From CAVUNY01 sp963768585 (GTDB lineage Bacteria > Chloroflexota > Anaerolineae > Anaerolineales > Anaerolineaceae): a stretch of 64,000 nt of DNA. The translations under genes and the position numbers were made by a program. Positions 9,601 through 18,108 of this stretch are shown here, one piece after another. The stretch lies in the NCBI GenBank assembly GCA_963768585.1, contig CAVYIF010000006.1, forward strand, positions 1-64,000. Direction: 5' to 3'. Under the pieces are notes generated by a model. The model made no database searches and had not been told where the DNA came from. It saw nothing but the letters and a program-made list of their open reading frames with translations. How positions within the stretch are numbered: the first letter of the stretch is position 1; every line of letters starts with the position of its first letter.

Positions 9601-10513
9601 TCAACCACCCACAGTGACTTCCAACCCATACGAGCGCAGCAAGCTGGCTGCCGCCGCCATTTGTTCATCCGAAGGGGCGGGCGTTTCGGCCAGACGGTAA
9701 GGCCGGCCCAGACGCTCGTACTTGCCGGCGGCTGTGGGATGGTAGGCCAGCAGCCCTACCTGGCGGATGCCCGGCAGGCGCGCGGCCAGCGCTCCCACCC
9801 GGCGTAAATTCTCCTCATCGTCGTTGATCCCCGGCACCAGCGGCACGCGCAGCCAGATGGGAACGCCGCGCGCCGACAGGCGCTCCAGGTTGCGCAAAAT
9901 CGGCGCCAACGGCACGCCGGTCACCTGGCGGTGGCGCTCGGGGTTGGTATGTTTTAAATCGTACAGCACCAGGCTGGTATAAGGCAGGATGTTTTCAAAG
10001 ACTTCCCAGGCGGCAAACCCGCTGGTGTCCAGGGTGGTATGCAGATCAATTTCGCGGCAGGCGCGCAGCAGTTCACCCAGGAAGCGCCACTGGAGCAGCG
10101 GTTCACCCCCGCTGAAGGTCACTCCGCCGCCCGATTCTTCGTAGAAGGGGCGGTCGCGCTCGATCTCTGCCAGCACCGCGGAGACGGTCATCTCACGCCC
10201 TGCCATCTCACGCGCTCCTGCCAGACAGATCTCGGCGCAATCCCCGCAGCTCACGCACAGGTCCCGATCCCAGGTGAGCCGTCCCTCCCGCGCGCTCGAT
10301 GGCGCCTTCGGAACATGCCGCGATGCACGCATCGCAGGCGATGCACAGGTTGGGGCGCAGCATCGGTTCCGGAAGATTGGATTGGCTTTCGGGATTGTGG
10401 CACCACCAGCAGTCCAGCGGGCAGCCCTTAAGGAAGACGGTCGTGCGGATGCCAGGGCCGTCATGGACCGAATATTTGCGAATATCGAAGACCGTACCGC
10501 TAAAAGACGCCAT
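9601..10513 (-). CDS. Glycyl radical enzyme activase (radical SAM), frame-disrupted
   Basis: Installs the glycyl radical on the partner enzyme encoded just downstream. The radical SAM motif CPLDCWWC (Cys31, 35, 38 from the ATG at 10513) is followed by a ferredoxin-like insert with two clusters (CIACDACIAAC and CVSCGDCAEIC) and then the SAM-binding GGEPLLQ strand. No single frame covers it: the N-terminal half and the part from RLTWDRDLCVSC onward lie in frames offset by one base, with the shift at about 10279-10290 in a GGGAGGGA run. Removing one base there restores a normal-length activase of about 304 residues. A homopolymer read error is more likely than true inactivation, because both halves are otherwise well conserved. 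Confidence 0.85.
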
Positions 10514-10640
10514 TCTGCCACCCAACCGATGAGAAGTACCCTCATTTTACCAGCATCAGGCTCAAATTAGAGGTGGTTGGGAGGCCGCCTGCCGTGTAAA
10601 AGGGGCAATTCACTCGCACCGTCCAGCAAACATACAGGCA

Positions 10641-10654
10641 GTTATGCTAAAATA
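10641..10654 (+). promoter_or_regulatory. Extended -10 promoter before the radical SAM gene
   Basis: The 14-mer GTTATGCTAAAATA contains an extended -10 element (TGC-TAAAAT, hexamer 10648-10653) and lies 63 nt before the ATG at 10717. Exactly the same 14-mer recurs at 12451-12464 before the GH88 gene, which supports a functional promoter element. Confidence 0.5.
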
Positions 10655-10716
10655 AATTTTAGATGCCCTTTTGTTCCACAATTAACTGGCGTGTTATCTC
10701 GAAAGGCGGTCCGCAA

Positions 10717-11619
10717 ATGGCAATTAAACTCACCGGGCTCCACCTGCTGCTGAGCTACCAGTGTACCCTGCAATGTAATCATTGTTTTGCATGGGGCAGC
10801 CCCCACCAGCGCGGGACCATGACCATAGCGAATATTCGCAATATCCTTCAGCAAGCCCTGTCCTTGGGGACCATAAAAAATATTTTCTTTGAAGGCGGCG
10901 AGCCTTTTTTGTATTATGCCCTGCTGCTCCAGGCTGTACGCGAAGCAGCCGGGCTTGGCTTCTCGGTTGGCATTCTCAGCAACGGATATTGGGCCAACAC
11001 ACAAGAGGATGCCCTGGTAAATTTGAAACCTTTCGCTGGCATTGTCCAGAATCTAACCATCAGCAGCGACCTTTATCACTGGAGCGAAACCGCCAGCCAA
11101 CAATCCCGCAATGCAGCTCTGGCAGCTGAGGCTTTGGGTATACCACTGGGAGTAATCTCGATCGCTCAACCGCAAGACCGTCTTTCACCCTCCTCCAGCG
11201 GGCAATTGGCCAGCGGCGAGTCGAAAGTCATGTACCGCGGCCGAGCCGCAGTTGAGCTGGCAGGCAACGCCGAAAAGCATCCCTGGGAGCAGTTCACGAC
11301 CTGTCCCCATGAAGATCTGAGCGACCCTGGTCGGGTGCACCTGGACCCATTGGGCAACCTGCATCTCTGCCAGGGTCTGGTGATCGGAAACTGCTTTCAA
11401 ACCCCGCTGCACGAGATTTGCGAGCAGTACGAGCCTGACGCTCATCCTATTGCCGGTCCTATTCTGAAAGGCGGACCGGCAGAATTGGTAAGGCAGTACG
11501 CTGTGCCGCACGAGGAGAAGTATGCGGACGCCTGCCACCTGTGTTACTCCGCCCGCCTGGCGTTGCGTTCCAGCTTTCCGCAAAGCCTGGCGCCCGATCA
11601 AATGTATGGCCGGATGTGA
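10717..11619 (+). CDS. Radical SAM protein with C-terminal Cys-rich (SPASM-like) region
   Basis: A 300-residue radical SAM enzyme. CTLQCNHC (Cys16, 20, 23) binds the SAM cluster, FFEGGEPF is the SAM-binding strand, and ISSD sits at the usual second-strand position. The C-terminal third holds further cysteines (CPHEDL, HLCQGL, NC, CHLCYSA) in a SPASM-like layout, suggesting auxiliary Fe-S clusters. Such proteins modify peptides or other proteins. The start at 10717 is chosen over 10663 because the motif begins only 15 residues later, as is usual, and AAAGGCGG precedes it. A methyltransferase follows 71 bp later. No precursor-peptide gene is apparent nearby, so the substrate is open. Confidence 0.8.
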   Translation: MAIKLTGLHLLLSYQCTLQCNHCFAWGSPHQRGTMTIANIRNILQQALSLGTIKNIFFEGGEPFLYYALLLQAVREAAGLGFSVGILSNGYWANTQEDALVNLKPFAGIVQNLTISSDLYHWSETASQQSRNAALAAEALGIPLGVISIAQPQDRLSPSSSGQLASGESKVMYRGRAAVELAGNAEKHPWEQFTTCPHEDLSDPGRVHLDPLGNLHLCQGLVIGNCFQTPLHEICEQYEPDAHPIAGPILKGGPAELVRQYAVPHEEKYADACHLCYSARLALRSSFPQSLAPDQMYGRM

Positions 11620-11690
11620 GGATTTGCATAAATCAACCATCCGGCGGTAAAAGATATTGGTAGGATGAGATTGCAGGCTGGAAGTCGAAC

Positions 11691-12416
11691 ATGTCAGAAT
11701 TGAATTCCCTTGGCTTTTATAACGATAGCGGTCGTGCCGAGCGCTACCACCAGAAGAAAGGCTTTGCCCCAGAGCGCACGGCAAGAATGCGTGAAGTCAT
11801 GCTGGATCTTTTGACCACTTTGACCTCACCCCAGTCTACCCTCCTGGAACTCGGCGCCGGTACGGGCCTCTTCACAGAGAAACTGCTGAGATCCAATCAC
11901 TTTCGAGAGATCTATGTGACCGAAGGCGCTCCCGCCATGCTGCAGGTCGCCCAACAGGCTCTCGAGCCAGAGCGGACCCTTCTGCATTTTGCCAGGCTGG
12001 ATTTCACAACCGGGTGGCCAGGCATGTTCGCGGGTCTGGGTTTTGAAGCCATAACCAGTTCCATCGCATTACACCATGCAGCGGATAAGCTGCACCTCTT
12101 CCAGCAAATCTTTTCAATGCTCAAGCCGCAAGGTGTGTTCGTTCTTGGCGATCACATGGCGGGCGCCTCTGCCTGGACTGAGAACCTCGTGAAGAGAGAA
12201 CGGGCAATCATCAGGCTGGGAAGAGAAAATAAAGAGAACGATGAACAACTGCAGGAAATCATGAAAAGGGATGAGGAAATAGGAAGAAAAGAAGGCAATC
12301 TGTGTGAAAGCGTTGCGCAATATCAATACTACCTGAATCGATGTGGCTTTGAAGATGGTGAATGCATCTGGCGAGATTACTGGCTGGCCGTTTTCGTGGC
12401 GCGAAAACCAGGGTAA
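11691..12416 (+). CDS. Class I SAM-dependent methyltransferase
   Basis: A 241-residue Rossmann-fold methyltransferase. Motif I is LLELGAGTGLFTEKL (residues 45-59), with an acidic residue after the next strand (VTEGAPAML) and a motif IV-like TSSIALHH. A Lys/Glu-rich helix (about 170-200) precedes the C-terminal segment. This layout resembles UbiE/Methyltransf_25 small-molecule enzymes. It may be co-transcribed with the radical SAM gene; whether they share a substrate is unknown. Confidence 0.82.
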   Translation: MSELNSLGFYNDSGRAERYHQKKGFAPERTARMREVMLDLLTTLTSPQSTLLELGAGTGLFTEKLLRSNHFREIYVTEGAPAMLQVAQQALEPERTLLHFARLDFTTGWPGMFAGLGFEAITSSIALHHAADKLHLFQQIFSMLKPQGVFVLGDHMAGASAWTENLVKRERAIIRLGRENKENDEQLQEIMKRDEEIGRKEGNLCESVAQYQYYLNRCGFEDGECIWRDYWLAVFVARKPG

Positions 12417-12450
12417 GCGGGTGGGGCTGCCTTTAGCCTGCAATGACACG

Positions 12451-12464
12451 GTTATGCTAAAATA
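12451..12464 (+). promoter_or_regulatory. Extended -10 promoter before the GH88 gene
   Basis: GTTATGCTAAAATA, identical to the element at 10641-10654, ends 101 nt before the GH88 ATG. The extended TGC-TAAAAT hexamer is at 12458-12463; no good -35 box is visible, as is common for extended -10 promoters. Confidence 0.5.
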
Positions 12465-12565
12465 GCTTTACAGCCAACATCTGTAAAATTCACCCTTGCA
12501 GCAACCGGACGACCAGGCCCCGGCCTGAATATCCTCAAGCGATCCACTCTTTCAAAGGACATCCC

Positions 12566-13681
12566 ATGACACAGCCCCGAGCATTCGTTCAAGACGCACT
12601 GAATTACAGCATTGCCAGGGTGCGCAGCAACCTGCAAACCCTGACCGACTTTCCCGAAATGACCAAAGACGGCCAGTGGATGCTGGTCCCCGGCGGCGGC
12701 TGGGTAGGCGGGCACTGGACCGGCCTGATCTGGCTGGCCTACGCCCATACCCAGGACCCGGCCCTGCTCAGCGCCGCCCGTGATTGGTCGCAGCGCCTGG
12801 CGCCGCGCCAGTACGATTTGGGCACGCACGACCTGGGCTTCCTGTTTGAGCTTTCCTTTATTCTGGGAAGCAAACTCACCCAGGATGAAGCGCTCAAGGC
12901 CCCGGCGATTCAGGCCGCCCGCTCGCTGATCCAGCGCTTCAATCAAAAAGGCGGCTTCATCCAGGCCTGGCGGGCGATCGATGCCGCCCCGGAATGGCGC
13001 GGGCGGGCGATCATCGACACAATGATGAACCTGTACCTGCTGTACTGGGCCAGCCAGGAAACCGGCGAAGCGCAGTTCGCGCACATCGCTACGACCCACG
13101 CCAACACAGCGCTCAAGTATCAGGTGCGCGATGACTGGACGACCTCGCACGGCATGGAATTCAACCCGGACACGGGCGAATTTCTCAAACAAAACACCTA
13201 CCAGGGCCTTGCGCCGGATTCCTGCTGGAGCCGCGGGCAGGCCTGGGCCGTGCACGGTTTTGCCGAGAGCTACCGCTGGACGCACAATGAGGCTTACCTG
13301 AACGCCTCGCGCAACCTGGCGGAAACAATGCTGCGGCGCAACCCACCCGACCGGGTGCCGTTCTGGGATTACGACAGCCCGCTGATTCCCAACGACGTGC
13401 GCGATAGTTCGGCAGGGTCGATCCTGGCTTCGGCCATGCTCAATCTGGCGACGCTGGAAAAAGACAGCGTGAAGGCCCACCGCTGGCGCACTGAGGCCGA
13501 GGATATGCTGGAAGCGCTGTGGCAGCATGCCTCCAGCCGGGAGAACGGCGATCCCAGCATCCTGATCCATGCCACACGCTCCAAACCGGCCGGGTACATG
13601 GATTCGGCCCTGATCTACGGCGACTACTATTTTGTCGAAGCCCTCACCCGTCTGGCTGCACCCGACAAACTGCCGCTTTAA
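12566..13681 (+). CDS. Glycoside hydrolase family 88 (unsaturated glucuronyl/galacturonyl hydrolase)
   Basis: A 371-residue (alpha/alpha)6-barrel enzyme without signal peptide, so cytoplasmic. Family hallmarks are GHWTGLIWLAY near residue 50, IDTMMNLYLLYWAS near 150 (with the catalytic-type Asp), and WSRGQAWAVHGF near 222. GH88 enzymes hydrate the 4,5-double bond of unsaturated uronic acids left by polysaccharide lyases, releasing a keto acid. It starts a same-strand run with a polysaccharide deacetylase and a URO-D-like gene. The existence of a lyase-like gene at 31.7-33.8 kb is consistent with glycosaminoglycan or pectin-type breakdown, but no direct link can be shown. Confidence 0.9.
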   Translation: MTQPRAFVQDALNYSIARVRSNLQTLTDFPEMTKDGQWMLVPGGGWVGGHWTGLIWLAYAHTQDPALLSAARDWSQRLAPRQYDLGTHDLGFLFELSFILGSKLTQDEALKAPAIQAARSLIQRFNQKGGFIQAWRAIDAAPEWRGRAIIDTMMNLYLLYWASQETGEAQFAHIATTHANTALKYQVRDDWTTSHGMEFNPDTGEFLKQNTYQGLAPDSCWSRGQAWAVHGFAESYRWTHNEAYLNASRNLAETMLRRNPPDRVPFWDYDSPLIPNDVRDSSAGSILASAMLNLATLEKDSVKAHRWRTEAEDMLEALWQHASSRENGDPSILIHATRSKPAGYMDSALIYGDYYFVEALTRLAAPDKLPL

Positions 13682-13697
13682 AACTTTATAAATTAAA

Positions 13698-13764
13698 ACA
13701 CAGAGACTCAGAGGCACTGAGATTTTTTGTTTGTCCATTCTCTGAGGCTCTGCGTCTCTGTGGT
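13698..13764. repeat. Imperfect inverted repeat of the CACAGAGAC type (copy 1)
   Basis: Left arm ACACAGAGACTCAGAGGCAC... (13698-13722) and right arm ...CTCTGCGTCTCTGTGGT (13739-13764) are imperfect complements around an AT-rich loop. It sits between GH88 and the deacetylase gene. Related arms occur at 43669-43767 and 58991-59020, so this is a dispersed intergenic element. Confidence 0.7.
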
Positions 13765-13793
13765 TAAATTCTATACAATCAACGGGATCATCC

Positions 13794-14546
13794 ATGTCTC
13801 CTACCACATCCTTCCCCAACGGCGCGCGCTGCGCCGTCAGCCTGACCTATGACGACGGGATCCGCTCTCATTTCGAAGACGTCGGCCCCACGCTGGAAGC
13901 ATTCGGCCTGCGCGGTACCTTTAACATTCCCATCGCCCATTCCTCGGTCATGCAGACGGTGGATGCCTGGCGGGGGATGGCGGCTCGCGGGCACGAATTG
14001 GGCAACCATTCACTCTTTCACCCCTGCCGTTCCGAACCCTCCGAACCGATGGACTGGTTGGACCCGGCCTACAACCTGGTGGATTACAACGAGCGCCGCC
14101 TGCGTGAAGAGCTGGAAACGGCCAGCTTCGTGCTCGAGCTGATCGACGGGCACAGCCAACGCACCTATGCCAACACCTGCTGGCACCGTACTTTCGGCAA
14201 GGGAGACCAGCAGCAGTCCATGGAGCCCATCCTGGCGGACTATTTCCTGGCGGCGCGCGGCGGACTCAGCAACCAACCGGTCGACCTGGCGAACCTCGAT
14301 TATATGAACCTGGGCTCGATCCACGCCGACCAGCGCACCTTCACCGAACTGCGGGCCCAGGTCGAAGCGCTGGCCCAAAGCGGCGGCTGGATCATCTACA
14401 CCATGCACGGCGTGGGTCAGGATGCCCATAAGCTGTTTATCGATTATGAGGAGCACCGCCAGTTCGTAGCGTGGCTGGGGCAAAACCAGGCCGCGGTCTG
14501 GACGGCGCCCATGATCGATGTGGTGCGGTTTCTAAAACCTGATTAA
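13794..14546 (+). CDS. Polysaccharide deacetylase (NodB/CE4 fold)
   Basis: A 250-residue protein with the NodB catalytic layout: LTYDDG (Asp20, Asp21) near the N-terminus and NHSLFH (His-x3-His) about 50 residues later, giving the metal triad. A Tyr/Trp-rich middle and a final YTMHG strand complete the short barrel. There is no signal peptide, so it acts inside the cell or on imported oligosaccharides. It lies between GH88 and a URO-D-like gene, 112 bp and 58 bp away, suggesting removal of acetyl groups from an imported uronic-acid-containing sugar (inference). The family also includes non-carbohydrate deacylases. Confidence 0.85.
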   Translation: MSPTTSFPNGARCAVSLTYDDGIRSHFEDVGPTLEAFGLRGTFNIPIAHSSVMQTVDAWRGMAARGHELGNHSLFHPCRSEPSEPMDWLDPAYNLVDYNERRLREELETASFVLELIDGHSQRTYANTCWHRTFGKGDQQQSMEPILADYFLAARGGLSNQPVDLANLDYMNLGSIHADQRTFTELRAQVEALAQSGGWIIYTMHGVGQDAHKLFIDYEEHRQFVAWLGQNQAAVWTAPMIDVVRFLKPD

Positions 14547-14604
14547 TTTCGTAGGTGTCTTTGCGGTGTTCTGCACCGCCAAGGTACCCACACAAGGCCA
14601 TTTT

Positions 14605-15756
14605 ATGAACAGCAAAGAACGCGTACAGCGCACCCTGGCCCGCCAGCCCGTAGACCGCATCCCAATCGGCTTTTTTGCCATCGATTTTGACACGGTTGAG
14701 AAAATCCTCGGCCACGAGACCTACCTGCGTGCCAAGGCCAAATCGCAGATCGCCTTCTGGGAAGGCCGGCGGGATGAGGTGGTGCAGAGCTGGAAGGAAG
14801 ACCTGATCGCGCTGTACCGCAAGCTGGACTTTATCGATATCATCAACGTTGCCGCCATGGCCTCCAGCACGGCCCCCGCCAGGGGCTTCATCCCCGAAAA
14901 GGTGCGCAAGGTCGATGACAGCACCTGGGAGGCGGCCGACGGGCGGGTGTGGAAATACTCATCCATTACCGCCGACCTGACCCTGGCCTACGACCCCACC
15001 GCGCACTTCACCCTGGAGCAGTTCGACCTGGAAGCCGTGCCCGAAGCGCCGGACCCTTCCGTATTCGAGGTGGTCGACGCGGTGATTGCCGCCTTTCCCG
15101 AGCGCTACATCCTCGGTCCCAACGGCGGCGAGGCAGGTATGATCCTGCTGGGCGATATGGAAATGGGTCTGCGCCTGTATGCCGAAGAACCGGAACTGGT
15201 TCAGCGCGCAATCGATTATGCCACGCGCATGGCCAACCTGCGCGATCCGTGGTACATCCGTCCGGGCACGGATGCCGCCTTCTGGGGGCAGGATTTTTCT
15301 GCTACCAGCGGCCCATTGATGTCGCCGCGCATGTTCCGCCAGTTCTGCCTGCCCTCCATCCAGGAACGGGTGCAGGCGGTCAAATCTCGCGGGCTCAAAG
15401 CCTGGAAGCACGCCTGCGGCAACAACTGGAAGCTGATGGACATGTTCGTAGAAGCGGGCTACGACGTCTACCAATCGATCCAGCACTCCGCCAGCATGGA
15501 TATCGGCCAGGTCAAGGCCAGATACGGCGATCAGTTGGTGCTGTGGGGCGGGGTGATGGTCGAGCACCTGGTGGGCGGCACGCCTGAAGATATCTACCGC
15601 GACGCCGAGTACGCCATGCGCACTGCCGCTCCAGGGGGAGGCTTCATCTTCGGCGACACCCATTCCATTGCCGTGGGCACCCAATACGATAACTTTTTGG
15701 CCCTGCTGGACGCCTATCACCAACTGGCAACCAAAGCAGCAGAAAATGCCCTTTAA
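14605..15756 (+). CDS. Uroporphyrinogen decarboxylase (URO-D) family protein
   Basis: A 383-residue URO-D-fold protein opening with SKERVQRTLARQPVDRIPIG, the usual start of this family. The conserved late strand KAWKHACGNNWKLMDMF and the VLWGGV segment are visible. The group includes haem-pathway decarboxylase and cobamide-dependent methyltransferases; sugar-operon members like this one are common but uncharacterised. The heme-pathway role is unlikely here because no other haem gene is near. The ATG at 14605 is preferred over an in-frame ATG at 14566 because the family N-terminus begins there. A second relative is at 50924. Confidence 0.82.
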   Translation: MNSKERVQRTLARQPVDRIPIGFFAIDFDTVEKILGHETYLRAKAKSQIAFWEGRRDEVVQSWKEDLIALYRKLDFIDIINVAAMASSTAPARGFIPEKVRKVDDSTWEAADGRVWKYSSITADLTLAYDPTAHFTLEQFDLEAVPEAPDPSVFEVVDAVIAAFPERYILGPNGGEAGMILLGDMEMGLRLYAEEPELVQRAIDYATRMANLRDPWYIRPGTDAAFWGQDFSATSGPLMSPRMFRQFCLPSIQERVQAVKSRGLKAWKHACGNNWKLMDMFVEAGYDVYQSIQHSASMDIGQVKARYGDQLVLWGGVMVEHLVGGTPEDIYRDAEYAMRTAAPGGGFIFGDTHSIAVGTQYDNFLALLDAYHQLATKAAENAL

Positions 15757-15788
15757 GGGAAGCTATTTCCGACCCTGCCCACAACCGG

Positions 15789-16883
15789 CTAATGGCAGTT
15801 TCCCGAGCCTGAGTCTGCAAAATCTCCCCCGGCGACCGCAACGAACTGCCAGTCATACCTGCCGGGAAACAGGCTGAACACCAACACCCCCCAGGTGTCG
15901 TTGTTGCGCACCTCGCTGTTGGGCAGGATTTTTCCCCATGCCCGTTGAGGCGCGCCGCCCGTGCCGGCGACAAATTCTCGCGCCCCATCCGGGCTGGCCG
16001 CGCCGGCAGCATCCTGAGGGGCAAAACGCTCGTAGTCGTGATCGTGCCCATTCACGATCACTTCCACCCCAAATTCATTGGCAATGCGCCAGAACGTATC
16101 CACAGCCGGGATGCTGCCCGCCAGGCCCGAACTCCAACGCGGATCGTGCCAGTACACCAGCGTGCAGGCCTGCTGGTTGTCGGTCAGGTCCTGGGTCAGC
16201 CAGTCCGCCTGGGCCGAGCCCTCGCCGCAGGCAATCTGGTTGCAGTTGCTGTTGAGGGCCACAATGTGCCAGCCGTTCAGGTCGTAGCTGTAGTAACCCA
16301 GGCCAGGCTTTCCCGCGGCACTCCCAAAATACTGGTAGTACGGTCCACCGTCATCCGTCATATAGTCGTGGTTGCCGGGCACCGGATGGATGCGATCAAG
16401 GAATTGGCCCCAGGTCGGGTTGAAGCAGTCGCGATATTCCCACGCCAGACCTTCACCCTGCACGTTGTCGCCGGCGGTAAACAGTTGGGCCTGCGGGTAG
16501 CGGTCGACCAGTTCAGCGATCAATTGCGCAGTCTGGTCGTCTCCCAGGTAGCTGTCGCTGCAGTAAGCGATATCGCCAGCCCCGATCAAAATCGCCGGGA
16601 CAGGCGTCGGGGTCACCGTTGGGGTGGGCGTGAAGGTGGGGCTGGGGCTTGACGTCAGGGTAGGCGTGACTGTGCGCGTCGGGGCAGGAGTCCGGCTGGC
16701 GGACAGGGTGGCGGTGACGGCAGCCGTCGGGGTGAGCGCCGCGCGCGCGGGTTCCGGCTGCGCGCCGCACCCGCTGGCGGTCACCGCCAGGCATACCAGC
16801 AGCAGCAAAATAATCCCCTTTACGCCGCCAGGTGCAACGCGCGCGAATATTCGTTGGAAATCATCGGGTTGGACCGGTCCCAT
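15789..16883 (-). CDS. Secreted lipoprotein metallophosphoesterase (purple-acid-phosphatase-like)
   Basis: A 364-residue protein with a signal peptide ending in lipobox TASGC and then a Thr/Pro-rich linker of about 45 residues, so it is probably anchored outside the cell. The calcineurin-type domain shows GAGDIAYC, TAGDNVQGEG, PGNHDY, YWHDPR and NGHDHDYERF, the five metal-binding blocks. It probably hydrolyses phosphate esters. The start at 16883 is chosen because an earlier in-frame ATG (16913) would overlap dut and the shared promoter. It is divergent from dut with only 28 bp between the start codons. Confidence 0.88.
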   Translation of the reverse strand: MGPVQPDDFQRIFARVAPGGVKGIILLLLVCLAVTASGCGAQPEPARAALTPTAAVTATLSASRTPAPTRTVTPTLTSSPSPTFTPTPTVTPTPVPAILIGAGDIAYCSDSYLGDDQTAQLIAELVDRYPQAQLFTAGDNVQGEGLAWEYRDCFNPTWGQFLDRIHPVPGNHDYMTDDGGPYYQYFGSAAGKPGLGYYSYDLNGWHIVALNSNCNQIACGEGSAQADWLTQDLTDNQQACTLVYWHDPRWSSGLAGSIPAVDTFWRIANEFGVEVIVNGHDHDYERFAPQDAAGAASPDGAREFVAGTGGAPQRAWGKILPNSEVRNNDTWGVLVFSLFPGRYDWQFVAVAGGDFADSGSGNCH

Positions 16884-16895
16884 AAGCTGAGACCC

Positions 16896-16903
16896 ATTAT
16901 AAT
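16896..16903. promoter_or_regulatory. Palindromic -10 element shared by dut and the phosphoesterase gene
   Basis: ATTATAAT reads TATAAT on both strands: 16898-16903 on plus, ending 8 nt before the dut ATG, and 16896-16901 on minus, 12 nt before the phosphoesterase ATG. One symmetric element may therefore drive both divergent genes, with dut mRNA leaderless. Confidence 0.55.
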
Positions 16904-16911
16904 TCAACCCC

Positions 16912-17343
16912 ATGAGAACCATTCGAATTGCCCGCCTGCGGCCGAGTGCCGTACTGCCCACCCGAAGGCATCCCCAGGATGCCGGGATCGACCTGTATGC
17001 CGCCGAAGCGGCCCTGATTCCGCCTCATTCCAGCCTGATTGTGCCCAGCGGGGTGACGATTGAGATCCCCGCTGGTTTTGTAGGCCTGGTCAAGCCCAAG
17101 GGCCGCAACGACCACCTGCTGGGGGCCGGGGTGGTCGATGCCGGCTACCAGGGCGAGATTCTGGTCAAGATCGCCAACTTCACCGCCCACCCGTTAGAGA
17201 TCCGCCCGGGAGATGCCATCGGCCAGATGCTCATCCTGCCGGTCGAGACCCCCCAGGTGGAAGAAGTAACCCCCGCCGAGATCCACCACCAGGCATCCAG
17301 CCGGGGAGGCAGCGGGGGGATTGTAGAGCAGTTCCAGAAATAA
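16912..17343 (+). CDS. dut: dUTP diphosphatase
   Basis: A 143-residue trimeric-type dUTPase that hydrolyses dUTP to dUMP and PPi, keeping uracil out of DNA and feeding dTMP synthesis. The five motifs are present in order: AGIDLYA (about 24-30), KPKGRND (about 61-67), GVVDAGYQGEI (about 72-82), RPGDAIGQM (about 97-105) and the Gly-rich C-terminal arm RGGSGG (about 130-135). Motif 2 deviates from the common PRSG form; motif 5 lacks the usual Phe. These differences suggest a variant of the family but not loss of function. The promoter places the start codon at or near +1. Confidence 0.9.
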   Translation: MRTIRIARLRPSAVLPTRRHPQDAGIDLYAAEAALIPPHSSLIVPSGVTIEIPAGFVGLVKPKGRNDHLLGAGVVDAGYQGEILVKIANFTAHPLEIRPGDAIGQMLILPVETPQVEEVTPAEIHHQASSRGGSGGIVEQFQK

Positions 17344-17351
17344 CGACCAGG

Positions 17352-18107
17352 CTACTTGACCTGCATGCGGGTCAGGAACCACCCGCCTGCCAGGGCCAGC
17401 ACCAGGCCCAGGCCCAATCCGAGCCCAACCACAATTTGCGCGGTATTGCCCTCGCCGCGCAGGGCCAGGATCGGGTACAGCCACAGGTCATACAGCTGGA
17501 CCTTGTCCGAAGACATCACAAAGAAATTGGCCATCACCGCAACCACCCCCAACCCCAAGGAAGGGATGAAGGAGCGCCAGCGCAGGCTGACCAGGAGCTG
17601 GATGGCCAGAACCAGCATGCCCGCCAGGGTCATCACCACCGCGGCGTGCAGCATTTCACCCCAGGGTATGCCGGTTTCAAGACCCCAACCCGGTCTGAAG
17701 AACGCGGTGAATTTACCCCCGGCAGCCAACCCCAGCACCAGCAGCACGTGGGTTGCCACGACCACCAGCGTGACCACGGCCCACTTGGCTGTAAAATAGG
17801 CAAAGCGGGGAACCGGCAGGGCGTACAGGTATTTCCACTGCTGGTTGCCGTGTTCGAGTTGGGCCAGGAGGGTGGATTGCAGGGAGATGTACAAAGGCAG
17901 CACCATGATTGCCCACAGGTTAAAGCCGTTGTTCAAGATGCTCCCCCAGGCATCGAAACCAGGACCAAAGTCGCCCGGACTGCGCCCCCACAAAAGACTG
18001 ATCGCAAGGATGGTCATCACTGCCGGGGCGATGAGGATGCACCACAGGGCCAGCGTGCGGCGCAGTTTGAGAATTTCTACCACAAAAGCATTCAGATAAA
18101 GCCTCAT
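17352..18107 (-). CDS. ABC-2-type transporter permease
   Basis: A 251-residue membrane protein with about six predicted helices, starting MRLYLNAFVVEILKLRRTLA, typical of permeases that pair with a bacitracin/lantibiotic-resistance type ATPase. A highly hydrophobic helix with ALAGGWFLTR closes the protein. GGGGAGGGG precedes its ATG, which follows the ATPase stop after a single base, so the two are co-translated. It probably exports a peptide or lipid, or relieves envelope stress; the substrate is not determinable. Confidence 0.85.
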   Translation of the reverse strand: MRLYLNAFVVEILKLRRTLALWCILIAPAVMTILAISLLWGRSPGDFGPGFDAWGSILNNGFNLWAIMVLPLYISLQSTLLAQLEHGNQQWKYLYALPVPRFAYFTAKWAVVTLVVVATHVLLVLGLAAGGKFTAFFRPGWGLETGIPWGEMLHAAVVMTLAGMLVLAIQLLVSLRWRSFIPSLGLGVVAVMANFFVMSSDKVQLYDLWLYPILALRGEGNTAQIVVGLGLGLGLVLALAGGWFLTRMQVK

Positions 18108-18108
18108 C

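Noticed and set aside
10546..10716. RiPP precursor peptide before the radical SAM gene
   Set aside because: The only in-frame upstream stretch is 18 codons fused to the radical SAM frame, and no leader/core pattern is visible.
12452..13819. 455-codon open frame on the minus strand
   Set aside because: It is antisense to GH88, which has clear family motifs; the minus-strand protein has none and extends into the repeat.
15789..16961. Long phosphoesterase start at 16961 or 16913
   Set aside because: These starts lie inside dut and beyond the shared promoter; the signal peptide fits the ATG at 16883.
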